From Amycolatopsis pretoriensis (GTDB lineage: Bacteria; Actinomycetota; Actinomycetes; Mycobacteriales; Pseudonocardiaceae), in NCBI RefSeq assembly GCF_900107925.1, contig NZ_FNUJ01000001.1:1302001-1366000 (forward strand): a stretch of 64,000 nt of DNA. The letters run 5' to 3'. The position numbers were made by a program, and so were the translations under genes. Below, piece after piece: positions 37,327-46,900 of the stretch. Below the pieces are notes generated by a model. That model ran no database searches, had not been told where the DNA came from, and was given only the letters and a program-made list of their open reading frames with translations. Positions within the stretch are counted from its first letter, which is position 1, and each line of letters opens with the position of its first letter.

Positions 37327-38229
37327 ATGCCCGACGCCGACACCGTCACCACGGATCCCCCAGCAGCCACCGCCGTCGCCACCGAGGTGCGGCGGCGGCC
37401 CGCGCTGTCGCCGTCGAGGGCCAGCGACTTCAAGCAGTGCCCGCTGCTCTACCGGTTCCGCGCGGTCGACCGGCTGCCGGAGGTCCCGACCAAGGCCCAG
37501 CTGCGCGGCACGCTCGTGCACTCGGTGCTGGAGCGGCTGTTCGCGCTGCCGGCCGCCGAGCGCGTCCCGGCCCAGGCGAAGGAACTGCTCGGCCCGGCGT
37601 GGACGGACCTCTCCGCGGACCGTCCGGAGTGGACCGAACTGTTCGACGGCGAAAAGCCCGACGACCACGCGGACTGGCTGCGGTCGGCCGAAAAACTCCT
37701 CGACGCCTACTTCGACCTGGAAGACCCGCGGCGGCTCGAACCCGAGGCCTGCGAGCTGCACGTCGAAATCGAGCTCGGCTCCGGCGTGCTGCTGCGCGGC
37801 TACATCGACCGCCTCGACGTCGCGCCGACCGGGGAAATCCGGGTCGTCGACTACAAGACCGGCGCCGCGCCGCGCGAAATCGGCGAGGCGAAGGCGATGT
37901 TCCAGATGAAGTTCTACGCCGTCGTGCTGTGGCGGCTGCGCGGGATCGTGCCGCGCCAGCTGAAACTCATGTACCTCACCGACGGCCAATCGCTGGCCTA
38001 CACACCCGACGAAGCCGAACTGCTGCGCTTCGAGCGCACCCTCGAAGCCATCTGGCAGGCCATCCTCAAGGCCGGCAAGACCGGCGACTTCCGCGCGAAC
38101 AAGAGCAAGCTGTGCAACTGGTGCGACCACCAGGCGCACTGCCCCGAGTACGGCGGCACGCCGCCCGACTACCCCGGCTGGCCGGAGCCCGACGCGGGCG
38201 ACGAGACGCCGCTGGACCGGGCCGACTGA
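37327..38229 (+). CDS. RecB-family exonuclease with iron-sulfur cysteines
   Basis: A 300-residue PD-(D/E)XK nuclease of the RecB/Cas4-like group (M. tuberculosis Rv2119 in the same place). Catalytic residues: Asp161 in GYIDRLD, Asp175 and Lys177 in DYKTG, with the QMKFYAVVL motif following. Cys38 with Cys263, Cys266 and Cys272 (KLCNWCDHQAHCPEY) matches the four-cysteine 4Fe-4S cluster of AddB and Cas4 nucleases. TACGCT at 37315-37320 lies 6 nt before the ATG, so the mRNA is probably leaderless; a partial RecA-NDp-like element precedes it at 37298-37306. Overlaps the next gene by one nt (TGATG). Confidence 0.92.
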   Translation: MPDADTVTTDPPAATAVATEVRRRPALSPSRASDFKQCPLLYRFRAVDRLPEVPTKAQLRGTLVHSVLERLFALPAAERVPAQAKELLGPAWTDLSADRPEWTELFDGEKPDDHADWLRSAEKLLDAYFDLEDPRRLEPEACELHVEIELGSGVLLRGYIDRLDVAPTGEIRVVDYKTGAAPREIGEAKAMFQMKFYAVVLWRLRGIVPRQLKLMYLTDGQSLAYTPDEAELLRFERTLEAIWQAILKAGKTGDFRANKSKLCNWCDHQAHCPEYGGTPPDYPGWPEPDAGDETPLDRAD

Positions 38230-39020
38230 TGGCCGACGCGTTCTACGTCCCCCTCGGCGAAGGCCGCTACTCCGCGACCGCGCACACGGCCGGGCCGTGG
38301 TCCTCGGACTCGCAGCACTTCGGCCCGCCCTCGGCGTTGCTGGTGCGCGCACTCGAAAATGTCGAACAGGCCCACCCGGCGGAACTCGCGCGGGTGACCG
38401 TCGAAATCCTCGGCCCGGCACCGGTCGCCGACCTCGCCGTGCGGGCCCGGGTCGAGCGGCCGGGCCGGTCGGTGGAGCTGCTGCAGGCCGAGCTGGCGAG
38501 CACGGACCGCGTCGTGGCCCGGGCTTCGGCGTGGCGCATCGCGACGTCCGACACGACCGAAGCCGCCACCGACGCCGGGCCGCTGATGCCGGCACCGGAC
38601 ACCGTGACGGAGTCGCCGTGGCCGGAGGGCTGGCAGGCCGGTTACCTCGACGCCGTCGAGTGGCGCGCGGTGCGCGGCGGCATGGACGTGCCCGGGCCGG
38701 CGGCCGTCTGGGCCCGCCAGCGCGTCCCGCTGGTCGACGGCGAGGAGCCGAGCGGGCTGCAGCGGCTGTTCACCGTCGCCGACTCCGGCAACGGCGTGTC
38801 GAACTTCCTCGACCCGCGCCGGTGGTGGTTCATCAACTCCGAGCTGACCGTCCACCTGCGGCGGGTGCCCGAAGGCGAGTGGATCGGCCTCGACGCGGTC
38901 ACGCTGGTCGGCAAGCACGGCATCGGCACCGCGACCAGCATCCTGCACGACTCGGGCGGCCCGGTGGCCACCGGCGCGCAGGCGCTCATGGTGCGACCGC
39001 GACAGGCCGGGGGCGGATAG
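38229..39020 (+). CDS. Acyl-CoA thioesterase-like double hotdog protein
   Basis: A 263-residue protein of the TesB-like/acyl-CoA thioesterase family with two hotdog domains (about 1-115 and 125-260). The N-terminus (YSATAHTAGPWSSDSQHFGP) and the C-terminal TLVGKHGIGTATSILHDSGG are family sequences; the catalytic Asp/Gln/Thr of TesB cannot be assigned with certainty. It would hydrolyse acyl-CoA thioesters. It starts at ATG 38229, overlapping the recB-like stop by one nt, so both are cotranslated although their functions are unrelated. Confidence 0.85.
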   Translation: MADAFYVPLGEGRYSATAHTAGPWSSDSQHFGPPSALLVRALENVEQAHPAELARVTVEILGPAPVADLAVRARVERPGRSVELLQAELASTDRVVARASAWRIATSDTTEAATDAGPLMPAPDTVTESPWPEGWQAGYLDAVEWRAVRGGMDVPGPAAVWARQRVPLVDGEEPSGLQRLFTVADSGNGVSNFLDPRRWWFINSELTVHLRRVPEGEWIGLDAVTLVGKHGIGTATSILHDSGGPVATGAQALMVRPRQAGGG

Positions 39021-39084
39021 CCACCCACAACGGGCCCGCATCCAATAACCTTCGCGGAACGACCGACTTGAGGAGCGCTCCGGC

Positions 39085-40023
39085 ATGCAGATCACCTCGG
39101 TGGTCAACCAGAAAGGCGGGGTCGGCAAGACCTCACTGAGCGTCGGCACCGCGGCCGCCCTGGCCGAGCGGGGCCGGCGCGTGCTGCTCGTCGACCTCGA
39201 CCCGCAGGGCCACGCGACGACCGAGATGCTCGGCCTGTCCGAGGTCCGCGGAGACACGCCGACCTTGGCGAAAGCGCTGGCCAAGACGTGGAAGGGCCCG
39301 ATCGAGGAGCTCGTCGTCCCGCACCCGCGCAGCAACCTCGGCAAGGGCGGCGCGCTCGACGTCGTGCCGACGTCGCCGGGGATGTTCGACCTGATCCGGC
39401 GGCTCGACTCGTTCCGCGTTCCCGGCTGGCAGCTGGCCCGGGTCATCCAGTTCGCCAACTACGACCACTGCGTCATCGACTGCCCGCCGGCGCTGGACGT
39501 GCTGACGAACAACGCGCTGGCGGCCTCGCACGGCATCCTGGTGCCGGTGCAGCCGGACAAGACGAGCATCCGCGCGCTGCGGCTGCTGGCCGACCAGGTG
39601 CGGTACGTGGAGCAGACCGTCGGGCGGCAGCCGCTGTCGTGGTTCGGCCTGGTGCCGAGCCTCTACCGGCGCCCGATCTCGCACTACGCGGCCGCGGCGC
39701 TGCAGGAGATGTACGAGTTCGGCATCCCGATGCTGTCGCACCTGCCGCTGGGTGTGGTGATGAACGAGGCGGCGGCGCACGGGGTCCCGGTGACGACGTA
39801 CGCGCCGGAGACGCTGCAAGCGCTGTCTTTCCGCGAGATCGCGGGCACGCTGGACAGCTACCTGGAGCAGAACCAGGCCCCCGCGGTGGTCCCGGCGGAC
39901 GAGGAGTTCGTCTTCGAGGACTTCATCTCGGAGGTCGCGGTGGCCCGCAACGTCAACGACAACGGCGCCCGCAAGGGTCTCTACGACCTGCTGCCGAAGA
40001 AGCCGAACCGTCCCCGGTCGTGA
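39085..40023 (+). CDS. ParA/MinD-like ATPase
   Basis: A 312-residue Walker-type ATPase. The deviant P-loop KGGVGKTS is at 10-17 (signature Lys in VNQKGGVGKT), with VLLVDLDPQGHAT (about 33-45) and VIDCPPALDVLTN (about 131-143). It belongs to the ParA/Soj class that positions DNA or protein complexes. No ParB or parS is beside it, so it is probably not the chromosome-segregation ParA but an orphan. TTGAGGAG precedes ATG 39085, and TAACCT (39046-39051) is a possible -10. A strong terminator follows. Confidence 0.88.
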   Translation: MQITSVVNQKGGVGKTSLSVGTAAALAERGRRVLLVDLDPQGHATTEMLGLSEVRGDTPTLAKALAKTWKGPIEELVVPHPRSNLGKGGALDVVPTSPGMFDLIRRLDSFRVPGWQLARVIQFANYDHCVIDCPPALDVLTNNALAASHGILVPVQPDKTSIRALRLLADQVRYVEQTVGRQPLSWFGLVPSLYRRPISHYAAAALQEMYEFGIPMLSHLPLGVVMNEAAAHGVPVTTYAPETLQALSFREIAGTLDSYLEQNQAPAVVPADEEFVFEDFISEVAVARNVNDNGARKGLYDLLPKKPNRPRS

Positions 40024-40059
40024 GTGTTCAGGGCGGTCGGAACCGCCCTGAACACTCAC
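40020..40059. terminator. Bidirectional terminator between parA-like gene and hisG
   Basis: Perfect 18-bp arms (40020-40037 and 40042-40059) with a 4-nt loop. The 5' arm overlaps the last base of the ParA-like sense codons and its stop. The 3' side ends 4 nt before the hisG stop on the opposite strand, so it can end transcription from both sides. Confidence 0.85.
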
Positions 40060-40063
40060 GGGG

Positions 40064-40909
40064 TCACAAGCGGCAGGAGCGGATGTCCGACGCCAGGATC
40101 GCCTTGGCGCCGACCTCGGCCAGCTCGTCCATGATGAGGTTGACCTTCTTGCGCGACACCATCGCGCGCACGGCGACCCAGTCGTCGTCGGCGAGCGGCG
40201 CCACCGTCGGCGACTCGAGACCCGGCGTGATGGCGATCGCCTTCTCCACCAGCGTCCGCGGGCAGTCGTAGTCCAGCATCAGGTACTGCTGCGCGAACAC
40301 GACCCCGCGCAGGCGCGCGGCCAGCTGCGACTTCGCCTTGCTTTCCGGCGTGCCGCGACGCTGCAGCAGCACCGCTTCCGACACGCAGATCGGGTCGCCG
40401 AACGCGACCAGGTTGTTCTGCCTCAGCGAGCGGCCGGACTCGACGACGTCCGCGATCGCGTCCGCCACACCCAGCTGGATCGAGATCTCGACCGCGCCGT
40501 CGAGGCGGATCACCTCGGCCTCGACGCCGTGGCGAGCGAGGTCGTCGCGGACCAGCCGCGGGTACGACGTCGCCAGCCGCTTGCCGTGCAGGTCGGCCGG
40601 CTTCCACTCGCGGCCGGCCGGGGCGGCGTAGCGGAACGTCGAACCGCCGAAGCCGAGCGCCTGGATCTCCTCCACCGGCGCGCCGGAGTCGAGCGCCAGG
40701 TCCCGGCCGGTGATGCCGAGGTCGAGGTCGCCGGAGCCGACGTAGATCGCGATGTCCTTGGGACGCAGGAAGAAGAACTCGACCTCGTTGACGTGGTCGA
40801 GCACGGTCAGGTCGCGCTGCTCATGCCGCTTCCGGTAGCCCGCCTCGCCGAGCATCTCCGTCGCCGCGGCGGCGAGGGCTCCCTTGTTCGGCACGGCAAC
40901 ACGCAGCAT
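40064..40909 (-). CDS. hisG: ATP phosphoribosyltransferase, long form
   Basis: A 281-residue long-form HisG, the first and feedback-inhibited enzyme of histidine synthesis (ATP plus PRPP). Bilobal catalytic domains occupy about 1-210 and the ACT-like histidine-binding domain about 210-281, so no HisZ is required. [15 protein letters not shown]-type PRPP loop reads [17 protein letters not shown] here. Start is ATG 40909. It follows hisE after 33 nt; the hisE-hisG pair is the normal arrangement in mycobacteria, away from the main his operon. Confidence 0.96.
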   Translation of the reverse strand: MLRVAVPNKGALAAAATEMLGEAGYRKRHEQRDLTVLDHVNEVEFFFLRPKDIAIYVGSGDLDLGITGRDLALDSGAPVEEIQALGFGGSTFRYAAPAGREWKPADLHGKRLATSYPRLVRDDLARHGVEAEVIRLDGAVEISIQLGVADAIADVVESGRSLRQNNLVAFGDPICVSEAVLLQRRGTPESKAKSQLAARLRGVVFAQQYLMLDYDCPRTLVEKAIAITPGLESPTVAPLADDDWVAVRAMVSRKKVNLIMDELAEVGAKAILASDIRSCRL

Positions 40910-40942
40910 TTCGCTTCTCTCCTCGTATCTTCGAGCGACCCG

Positions 40943-41206
40943 TCACAGGTAGCGGTAGACGTCCTCGGTCGACAGGCCGCGGCCGAGCATCAGCACCTGC
41001 ACCCGGTACAGCAGCTGGGAGATCTCCTCGGCGAGACGGTCGTCGGACTCGTGCTCGGCCGCGATCCACACCTCGCCGGCTTCCTCGAGCACTTTCTTGC
41101 CCTGGGCGTGCACCCCGGCGTCGAGGGCGACGACGGTGCCGGACCCGTCGGGACGGGTACGCGCGCGCTCGGCAAGCTCCGCGAACAGCTCATCGAAGGT
41201 CTTCAC
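40943..41206 (-). CDS. hisE: Phosphoribosyl-ATP pyrophosphatase
   Basis: An 87-residue all-alpha MazG-fold enzyme that converts phosphoribosyl-ATP to phosphoribosyl-AMP, step two of histidine synthesis. The metal-binding motif [21 protein letters not shown] (split here as [10 protein letters not shown] and [11 protein letters not shown], about 40-61) is complete. GTG at 41206 begins the conserved [14 protein letters not shown]. It lies directly upstream of hisG. In the 66-nt gap before it toward ogt I see no clear promoter. Confidence 0.95.
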   Translation of the reverse strand: MKTFDELFAELAERARTRPDGSGTVVALDAGVHAQGKKVLEEAGEVWIAAEHESDDRLAEEISQLLYRVQVLMLGRGLSTEDVYRYL

Positions 41207-41272
41207 GGTCTGCAGATCCTTCCACCCCGGGCCCCGCGGTGCCGCTCCGCCCCGCCGCGGATGCCGCCGATC

Positions 41273-41779
41273 TCACACCGAAGTGGACATGAACTCCCGA
41301 GGACTGGGACGGCGTTCGAAGTCGAGGAGGTACCGCTTCCGCTCCAGGCCGCCGCCGTACCCGGTCAGCGAACCCGCCGAACCGAGCACCCGGTGGCACG
41401 GCACGATGATCGAAACCGGGTTCTTGCCGTTGGCCAGGCCCACGGCCCGCGCGGCCGCCGGCTTGCCGAGCAGCTGCGCGAGTTCGCCGTAGGACGCGGT
41501 TTCGCCGTACGGGATGTCGAGCAGCGCCGCCCAGACCGACCGCTGGAACGGCGTGCCCCGGAAGGCCAGCGGGAGGTCGAACTCCCGGCGCTGCCCGGCG
41601 AAGTACTCCTTCAGCTGGGTTTCGGCGAGCGCGAAGACCTCGACGGCGCCGGGCGAGCCGAACGTCGCCTCGGCCGGGCGGTGGCGCTGTTCGTGCATGT
41701 ACAGCCCGCAGAGCGCGTCGCCCTCGGCGACCAGCGTCAACGGGCCGCAGGGACTGTCGACGACCGTGTGGGAACGCAC
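41273..41779 (-). CDS. ogt: Methylated-DNA-protein-cysteine methyltransferase
   Basis: A 168-residue suicide repair enzyme that moves the alkyl group from O6-alkylguanine to its own Cys128 in the IVPCHRV motif. The N-terminal ribonuclease-H-like domain covers about 1-75 and the DNA-binding domain about 75-160, with the arginine finger in AARAVG and the NPVSIIVPCHR loop. GTG at 41779 is preceded by AGGAGG and lies 8 nt after the ada-alkA stop, so both repair genes form one operon. The adaptive-response logic is split: the regulatory Ada part is fused to AlkA, not to this protein. Confidence 0.94.
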   Translation of the reverse strand: MRSHTVVDSPCGPLTLVAEGDALCGLYMHEQRHRPAEATFGSPGAVEVFALAETQLKEYFAGQRREFDLPLAFRGTPFQRSVWAALLDIPYGETASYGELAQLLGKPAAARAVGLANGKNPVSIIVPCHRVLGSAGSLTGYGGGLERKRYLLDFERRPSPREFMSTSV

Positions 41780-41787
41780 GGGACCTC

Positions 41788-43263
41788 CTAGGCGGCGGGC
41801 ATCCGGTTGATCGCGTGGTCACCGGTGGCCCACAGGTGCTGGGTGGCGTAGGCGCGCCACGGGCGCCACGCCACGGACCGGGCGACGACGGCGGCCTGGC
41901 CGCCGAGGCCGAGCGTCTCCGCCGCGTACTTGATGCCGAGGTCGGTGGGCAGGAACGCGTCGGGGTCGCCGAGGGCCCGCATCGCGATGCTCTCGACCGT
42001 CCACGGGCCGAAGCCGGGCAACGCGGTCAGCGCCGCGCGCGTCCCGGCCCAGTCGCTGCCCGCGCCGAGGTCGAGGCCGTCCGTCAGCGCTTCGACCAGC
42101 GCGAGCAGCGTCCGACGGCGAGAGCGCGGCATCGCCAGGGTCTCCGGGTCCAGCGAAGCGAGCGCGTCCGGCGACGGAAACAGGTGCGTCAGCCCGCCCT
42201 CCGGGTCGTCGATCGGTTCACCGTGGGCCACAACGAGCCGGGCCGCGTGGGTGCGGGCCGCCGCGGTCGAAACCTGCTGGCCCAGCACGGCCCGCACGGC
42301 GAACTCGGCGCCGTCGACCGTGCGCGGCACCCGGCGCCCCGGCGCGGCCGCCACCAGCGGCGCGAGCAGCGGGTCGCCGGCGAGCTGGTCGTCGACGGCG
42401 ACCGGGTCGGCGTCGAGGTCGAGCAAGCGGCGGCAGCGGCTGGTCGCCGTGGGCAGGTCCCGCAGGTCGGTCAGCGTCAGCCGGCAGGCGATGTACCCGT
42501 CTTCCGGCCGCAGCGCGGCGACGCCGTGGCCGTGCGGCAGCCGCAGGGTCCGGCGGTAGGCGCCGTCGCGCCACTCCTCGACACCCGGCACGCCGGTGGC
42601 GACGAGGTGGCCGAACAGGTTGTCCGGGCAGAGCGGCTTGCGGTAGGGCAGCCGCAGCGGGATCGCGCCCGCGGTTGCCGACGGCTTGCCCTTCGCCCGC
42701 TGCCGCAGTTCGGTCGGCGAGAGGGCGAACACCTCGCGGACGGTGTCGTTGAACGCCCGGATGCTGCCGAACCCGGCGGCCAGCGCCAGCTCGGCCATCG
42801 GCAGGGTGGTCGTCTCGATCAGCGTCCGCGCGGTCTGCGCGCGCTGGGCCCGGGCCAGCGCCAGAGGACCGGCGCCGACCTCGGCGAACACCTGGCGCTG
42901 GACCTGCCGGACGCTGTAGCCGAGCCGGTCGGCGAGGCCTTGGACGCCGTCGGTGTCGACGACGCCGTCGGCGATCAGCCGCATGGCGCGCGCGACCAGG
43001 TCGGCGCGCTCGTTCCACAGCGGCGAGCCGGGGCTGGCGTCCGGGCGGCAGCGCTTGCAGGCGCGGAACCCGGCCTGCTGCGCGGCCGCCGCGCTCGGGT
43101 AGAAGCTCATGTTCTTCGGCTTCGGCGGCACCACCGGGCAGCTGGGCCGGCAGTAGATCTTCGTCGTCAGGACGGCGGTGTAGAACCACCCGTCGAAGCG
43201 GGCGTCCTTCGCTTGCACGGCCCGCACGCACCGCTCGAAATCTTCGTGCACGCCGTCCAGCAT
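41788..43263 (-). CDS. Ada-AlkA fusion: AraC-type regulator and 3-methyladenine glycosylase
   Basis: A 491-residue fusion. Residues 1-80 are the Ada N-terminal zinc domain with Cys38, Cys42, Cys69 and Cys72; Cys38 is the one methylated by phosphotriester damage in E. coli Ada. Residues about 90-190 are the AraC HTH pair. The C-terminal half (about 200-491) is AlkA, with a helix-hairpin-helix (LPGFGPWT, about 415-422) and catalytic Asp at about 441. So one protein senses methylation, activates genes and excises alkylated bases. ATG 43263. The same fusion is known in M. tuberculosis (AlkA, Rv1317c). Confidence 0.93.
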   Translation of the reverse strand: MLDGVHEDFERCVRAVQAKDARFDGWFYTAVLTTKIYCRPSCPVVPPKPKNMSFYPSAAAAQQAGFRACKRCRPDASPGSPLWNERADLVARAMRLIADGVVDTDGVQGLADRLGYSVRQVQRQVFAEVGAGPLALARAQRAQTARTLIETTTLPMAELALAAGFGSIRAFNDTVREVFALSPTELRQRAKGKPSATAGAIPLRLPYRKPLCPDNLFGHLVATGVPGVEEWRDGAYRRTLRLPHGHGVAALRPEDGYIACRLTLTDLRDLPTATSRCRRLLDLDADPVAVDDQLAGDPLLAPLVAAAPGRRVPRTVDGAEFAVRAVLGQQVSTAAARTHAARLVVAHGEPIDDPEGGLTHLFPSPDALASLDPETLAMPRSRRRTLLALVEALTDGLDLGAGSDWAGTRAALTALPGFGPWTVESIAMRALGDPDAFLPTDLGIKYAAETLGLGGQAAVVARSVAWRPWRAYATQHLWATGDHAINRMPAA

Positions 43264-43308
43264 CGCCGAGCGCGACGACGACGGCTAGCGGAAATGCGAC
43301 ATGGGCGT

Positions 43309-43971
43309 TCAGCCCAGCAGGGCCGCCAGCGCCGCCACGTCGACGCCGACGAGCGAGTCGCGGAACACGCGCCGCTCCCCCGGCTCGACCGGGACGTCGT
43401 TCGGGATGACCAGGACCGTGCAGCCCGCCGCGACGGCCGACGCCGTGCCGGGCGGCGAGTCCTCGACCGCGACGCACCGCGCCGGGTCGACGCCGAGCAG
43501 CTCCGCTCCCTTGAGGTACGGGCGCGGGTGCGGCTTGTTGAGGCCTTCGACCTCGTCGCCGCACACCGTGACGTCGAAGAACTCCCGCCCGATCGTGTTC
43601 AGCGCCAGCTCGGTCAGGTCCCGCTCGGTCGAGGTGACGAGGGCCGAGCGCACGCCCGCCGCGCGCACCGCCGTCAGGGCTTCGCGGGCACCGGGGCGCC
43701 ACGGCAGCTCGTCGTCGAACAGGCCGGCGGTGCGGCGGCGGATCTCCTCGCCGGTCGAAGCGACCGCTTCGGGGGTGACCGGACGGCCGACGACTTCCAG
43801 GAGGTACGCCGAGGTGTCGTCCATGTTGGACCCGACGAGGGTCATCCGCTGCTCTTCGGAAAGCCTGCCGCCGAGCCATTCCGCCGTCTCGTAGAGGGCG
43901 ATGTCCCACAGCTTCTCGGAATCGACGAGCGTGCCGTCCATGTCCCACAACACGGCGCCCAGTCCGTCCAC
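43309..43971 (-). CDS. HAD superfamily phosphatase
   Basis: A 220-residue HAD hydrolase of the beta-phosphoglucomutase/phosphatase type: motif I DMDGTLVDS (about 10-18), cap domain (about 18-85), motif II VTSTERD, motif III Lys in NKPHPRPY and motif IV VEDSPPGTASA. It dephosphorylates a small molecule, unknown which. GTG at 43971 lies only 13 nt after the metH stop, so it is cotranscribed with metH; whether it acts in one-carbon metabolism is open. Confidence 0.9.
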   Translation of the reverse strand: MDGLGAVLWDMDGTLVDSEKLWDIALYETAEWLGGRLSEEQRMTLVGSNMDDTSAYLLEVVGRPVTPEAVASTGEEIRRRTAGLFDDELPWRPGAREALTAVRAAGVRSALVTSTERDLTELALNTIGREFFDVTVCGDEVEGLNKPHPRPYLKGAELLGVDPARCVAVEDSPPGTASAVAAGCTVLVIPNDVPVEPGERRVFRDSLVGVDVAALAALLG

Positions 43972-43984
43972 AGTGGATTCTCCC

Positions 43985-46900
43985 TCAGGTGTTGAAGTAC
44001 TTCGCTTCGGGGTGGTGGCAGACGATCGCGTCGGTCGACTGCTCGGGGTGCAGCTGGTACTCCTCGGACAGCTTCACGCCGATGCGGCCCGGCTCGAGGA
44101 GAGCGACGATCTTCGCCCGGTCCTCGAGATCGGGACAGGCGCCGTAGCCCAGTGAGAACCGTGCTCCACGGTAGCCGAGCTTGAAGAACTCCTCGACGTC
44201 GTCGGGGTCCTCTGAGGCGACCGCCACACCGCCGGGGAAGGTCAGCTCGCCGCGGATGCGGCAGTGCCAGTACTCGGCGAGTGCCTCGGTGAGCTGGACG
44301 CCGAGGCCGTGCACCTCGAGGTAGTCGCGGTAGGCGTCGGCGGCGAACAGCTCGTTCGCGTAGTCGGCGATCGGCTGGCCCATGGTCACGACCGTGAACG
44401 GCACGACGTCCACCTCGCCGGACTCGCGCGGGCGGTAGAAGTCGGCCAGGCAGAGCCGCCGGTCGCGGCGCTGGCGCGGGAAGGTGAACCGCAGCCGCTC
44501 CGGCGCGTCCGGCTCCGGCTCGGTGAGCACGACCAGGTCGTCGCCCTCGGCGACGCACGGGAAGTAGCCGTAGACGACGGCCGCGTGCGTCAGGACGCCG
44601 TCGGCGGTCAGCCGGTCGAGCCAGTACCGCAGCCGCGGCCGGCCTTCGGACTCGACGAGCTCGTCGTACGTCGGGCCGGCGCCGCCGCGGGCGCCCTTGA
44701 GACCCCACTGCCCCATGAAGGTCGCGCGCTCGTCGAGCATGGCGGCGTAGTCGGCGAGGGCGACGCCCTTGACCACGCGCGAACCCCAGAACGGCGGGGC
44801 CGGCAGCGGGACGTCGGTGGCGACGTCCGAGCGCGCGGCCGGCGGCCCTTCGAGGGCTTCTTCCTCGGCCTTGCGGGCTTTCCGCGCCTCGGCGATCCGC
44901 AGCGAGCGTTCGCGGCGTTCCTTGCGCTCCAGGCGCTTCTGCTCCGCGTCGGCGTCGACCAGCGGCGACTCGCCGCGCTTGGCGGCCATGATCGCGTCCA
45001 TCAGCCGCAGGCCCTCGAAGGCGTCCCGCGCGTAGCGGACGTCGCCGAAGTACAGCTCGGTGAGGTCGTTCTCGACGTAGGACCGGGTCAGCGCCGCGCC
45101 GCCGAGCAGCACCGGCCAGCGCGCGGAGACGCCCCGGGAGTTCATCTCCTGGAGGTTCTCCTTCATGATCACCGTCGACTTGACCAGCAGCCCGGACATC
45201 CCGATCGCGTCGGCGCCGTGCTCCTCGGCCGCGTCCAGGATCGTCGTGATCGGCTGCTTGATGCCGAGGTTGACGACCTCGTAGCCGTTGTTGGACAGGA
45301 TGATGTCGACGAGGTTCTTGCCGATGTCGTGCACGTCGCCGCGGACGGTGGCGAGCACGATCCGGCCCTTGCCGGAGTCGTCGTCCTTCTCCATGTGCGG
45401 TTCGAGGTGGGCGACGGCGGCCTTCATCACCTCGGCGGACTGCAGGACGAACGGCAGCTGCATCTGTCCGGAGCCGAACAGCTCGCCGACGGTCTTCATG
45501 CCCGACAGCAGCGTGTCGTTGATGATCTGCAACGCGGGCCGCTGCTCCAGGGCCGCGTCGAGGTCGCCGGTGAGCCCGTTGCGCTCGCCGTCGACGATCC
45601 GGCGTTCGAGGCGTTCGAACAGCGGCAGCGCGGCCAGCTCTTCGGCCCGCGAGGCCTTGGAGGAGGCGGCGCTGACGCCCTCGAACAGGGCCATCAGCTC
45701 CTGCAGCGGGTCGTAGCCTTCGCGGCGGCGGTCGTAAACGAGGTCCAGGGCCACCGCGCGCTGGTCGTCGGGGATGCGCGCCATCGGCAGGATCTTCGAC
45801 GCGTGCACGATCGCGGTGTCCAGTCCGGCTTGGACGCACTCGTGCAGGAACACGGAGTTGAGCACCTGCCGTGCGGCCGGGTTGAGGCCGAAGGAGATGT
45901 TGGACAGGCCGAGCGTGGTCTGGACGTCGGGGTGACGGCGCTTGATCTCGCGGATGGCCTCGATGGTTTCGATGCCGTCGCGGCGGGATTCCTCCTGGCC
46001 GGTGGCGATGGTGAAGGTGAGGGCGTCGATGATGACGTCGGCGGTGTGCAACCCCCACTTGCCGGTGATGTCCTCGATGAGCCGGGTGGCGATGTCGGCC
46101 TTCTTCGTGGCGGTGCGAGCTTGGCCTTCCTCGTCGATGGTCAGGGCGACGACCGCGGCGCCGTACTCGCTGACCAGGTCCATGACCTGGGTGAAGCGGG
46201 ATTCCGGGCCGTCGCCGTCCTCGTAGTTGACGGAGTTGACCGCGCAGCGGCCGCCGAGGCGCTGCAGGCCCGCGCGCAGCACCGGGACCTCGGTGGAGTC
46301 GAGCATGATCGGCAGTGTCGACGCGGTGGCCAGGCGCCCGGCCAGCTCGGCCATGTCGGCGGTGCCGTCGCGGCCGACGTAGTCGACGCAGAGGTCCAGG
46401 AGGTGGGCGCCGTCGCGGGTCTGTTCGCGGGCGATCTCGACGCAGTCGTCCCAGCGGCCTTCCAGCATCGCGGTGCGGAACGCCTTCGAGCCGTTGGCGT
46501 TGGTCCGCTCGCCGATCATCAGCACGCTGGCGTCCTGCTTGAACGGCACCGCCTGGTACAGCGAGGCCACGCCGGGCTCGGGCCGGGGCCGGCGGGGCAC
46601 CGGCGCGGTGTCGGCGACGGCGGCGGCGAGCTGCCGGATGTGCTCGTCGGTCGTGCCGCAGCAGCCGCCGACCAGGCCGACGCCGAACTCGCGGACGAAC
46701 CCGGTGAGCGCCTCGACGAGGGCTTCCGGGCCGAGCGGGTAGACCGCGCCGTTCGGGCCGAGCTCCGGCAGGCCGGCGTTCGGCATCACCGACAGCGGGA
46801 CGCGGGCGTGCTTGGCCAGTTGCCGCAGGTGCTCGCTCATCTCGGCCGGGCCGGTGGCGCAGTTGAGGCCGATGACGTCGATGCCGAGCGGCTCCAGGGC

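Noticed and set aside
39085-40023. Chromosome-segregation parA with parS nearby
   Set aside because: No parB follows and no parS-like GTTTCACGTGAAAC sequence is seen. GTGAAAGCTC near 55089 belongs to a terminator palindrome.
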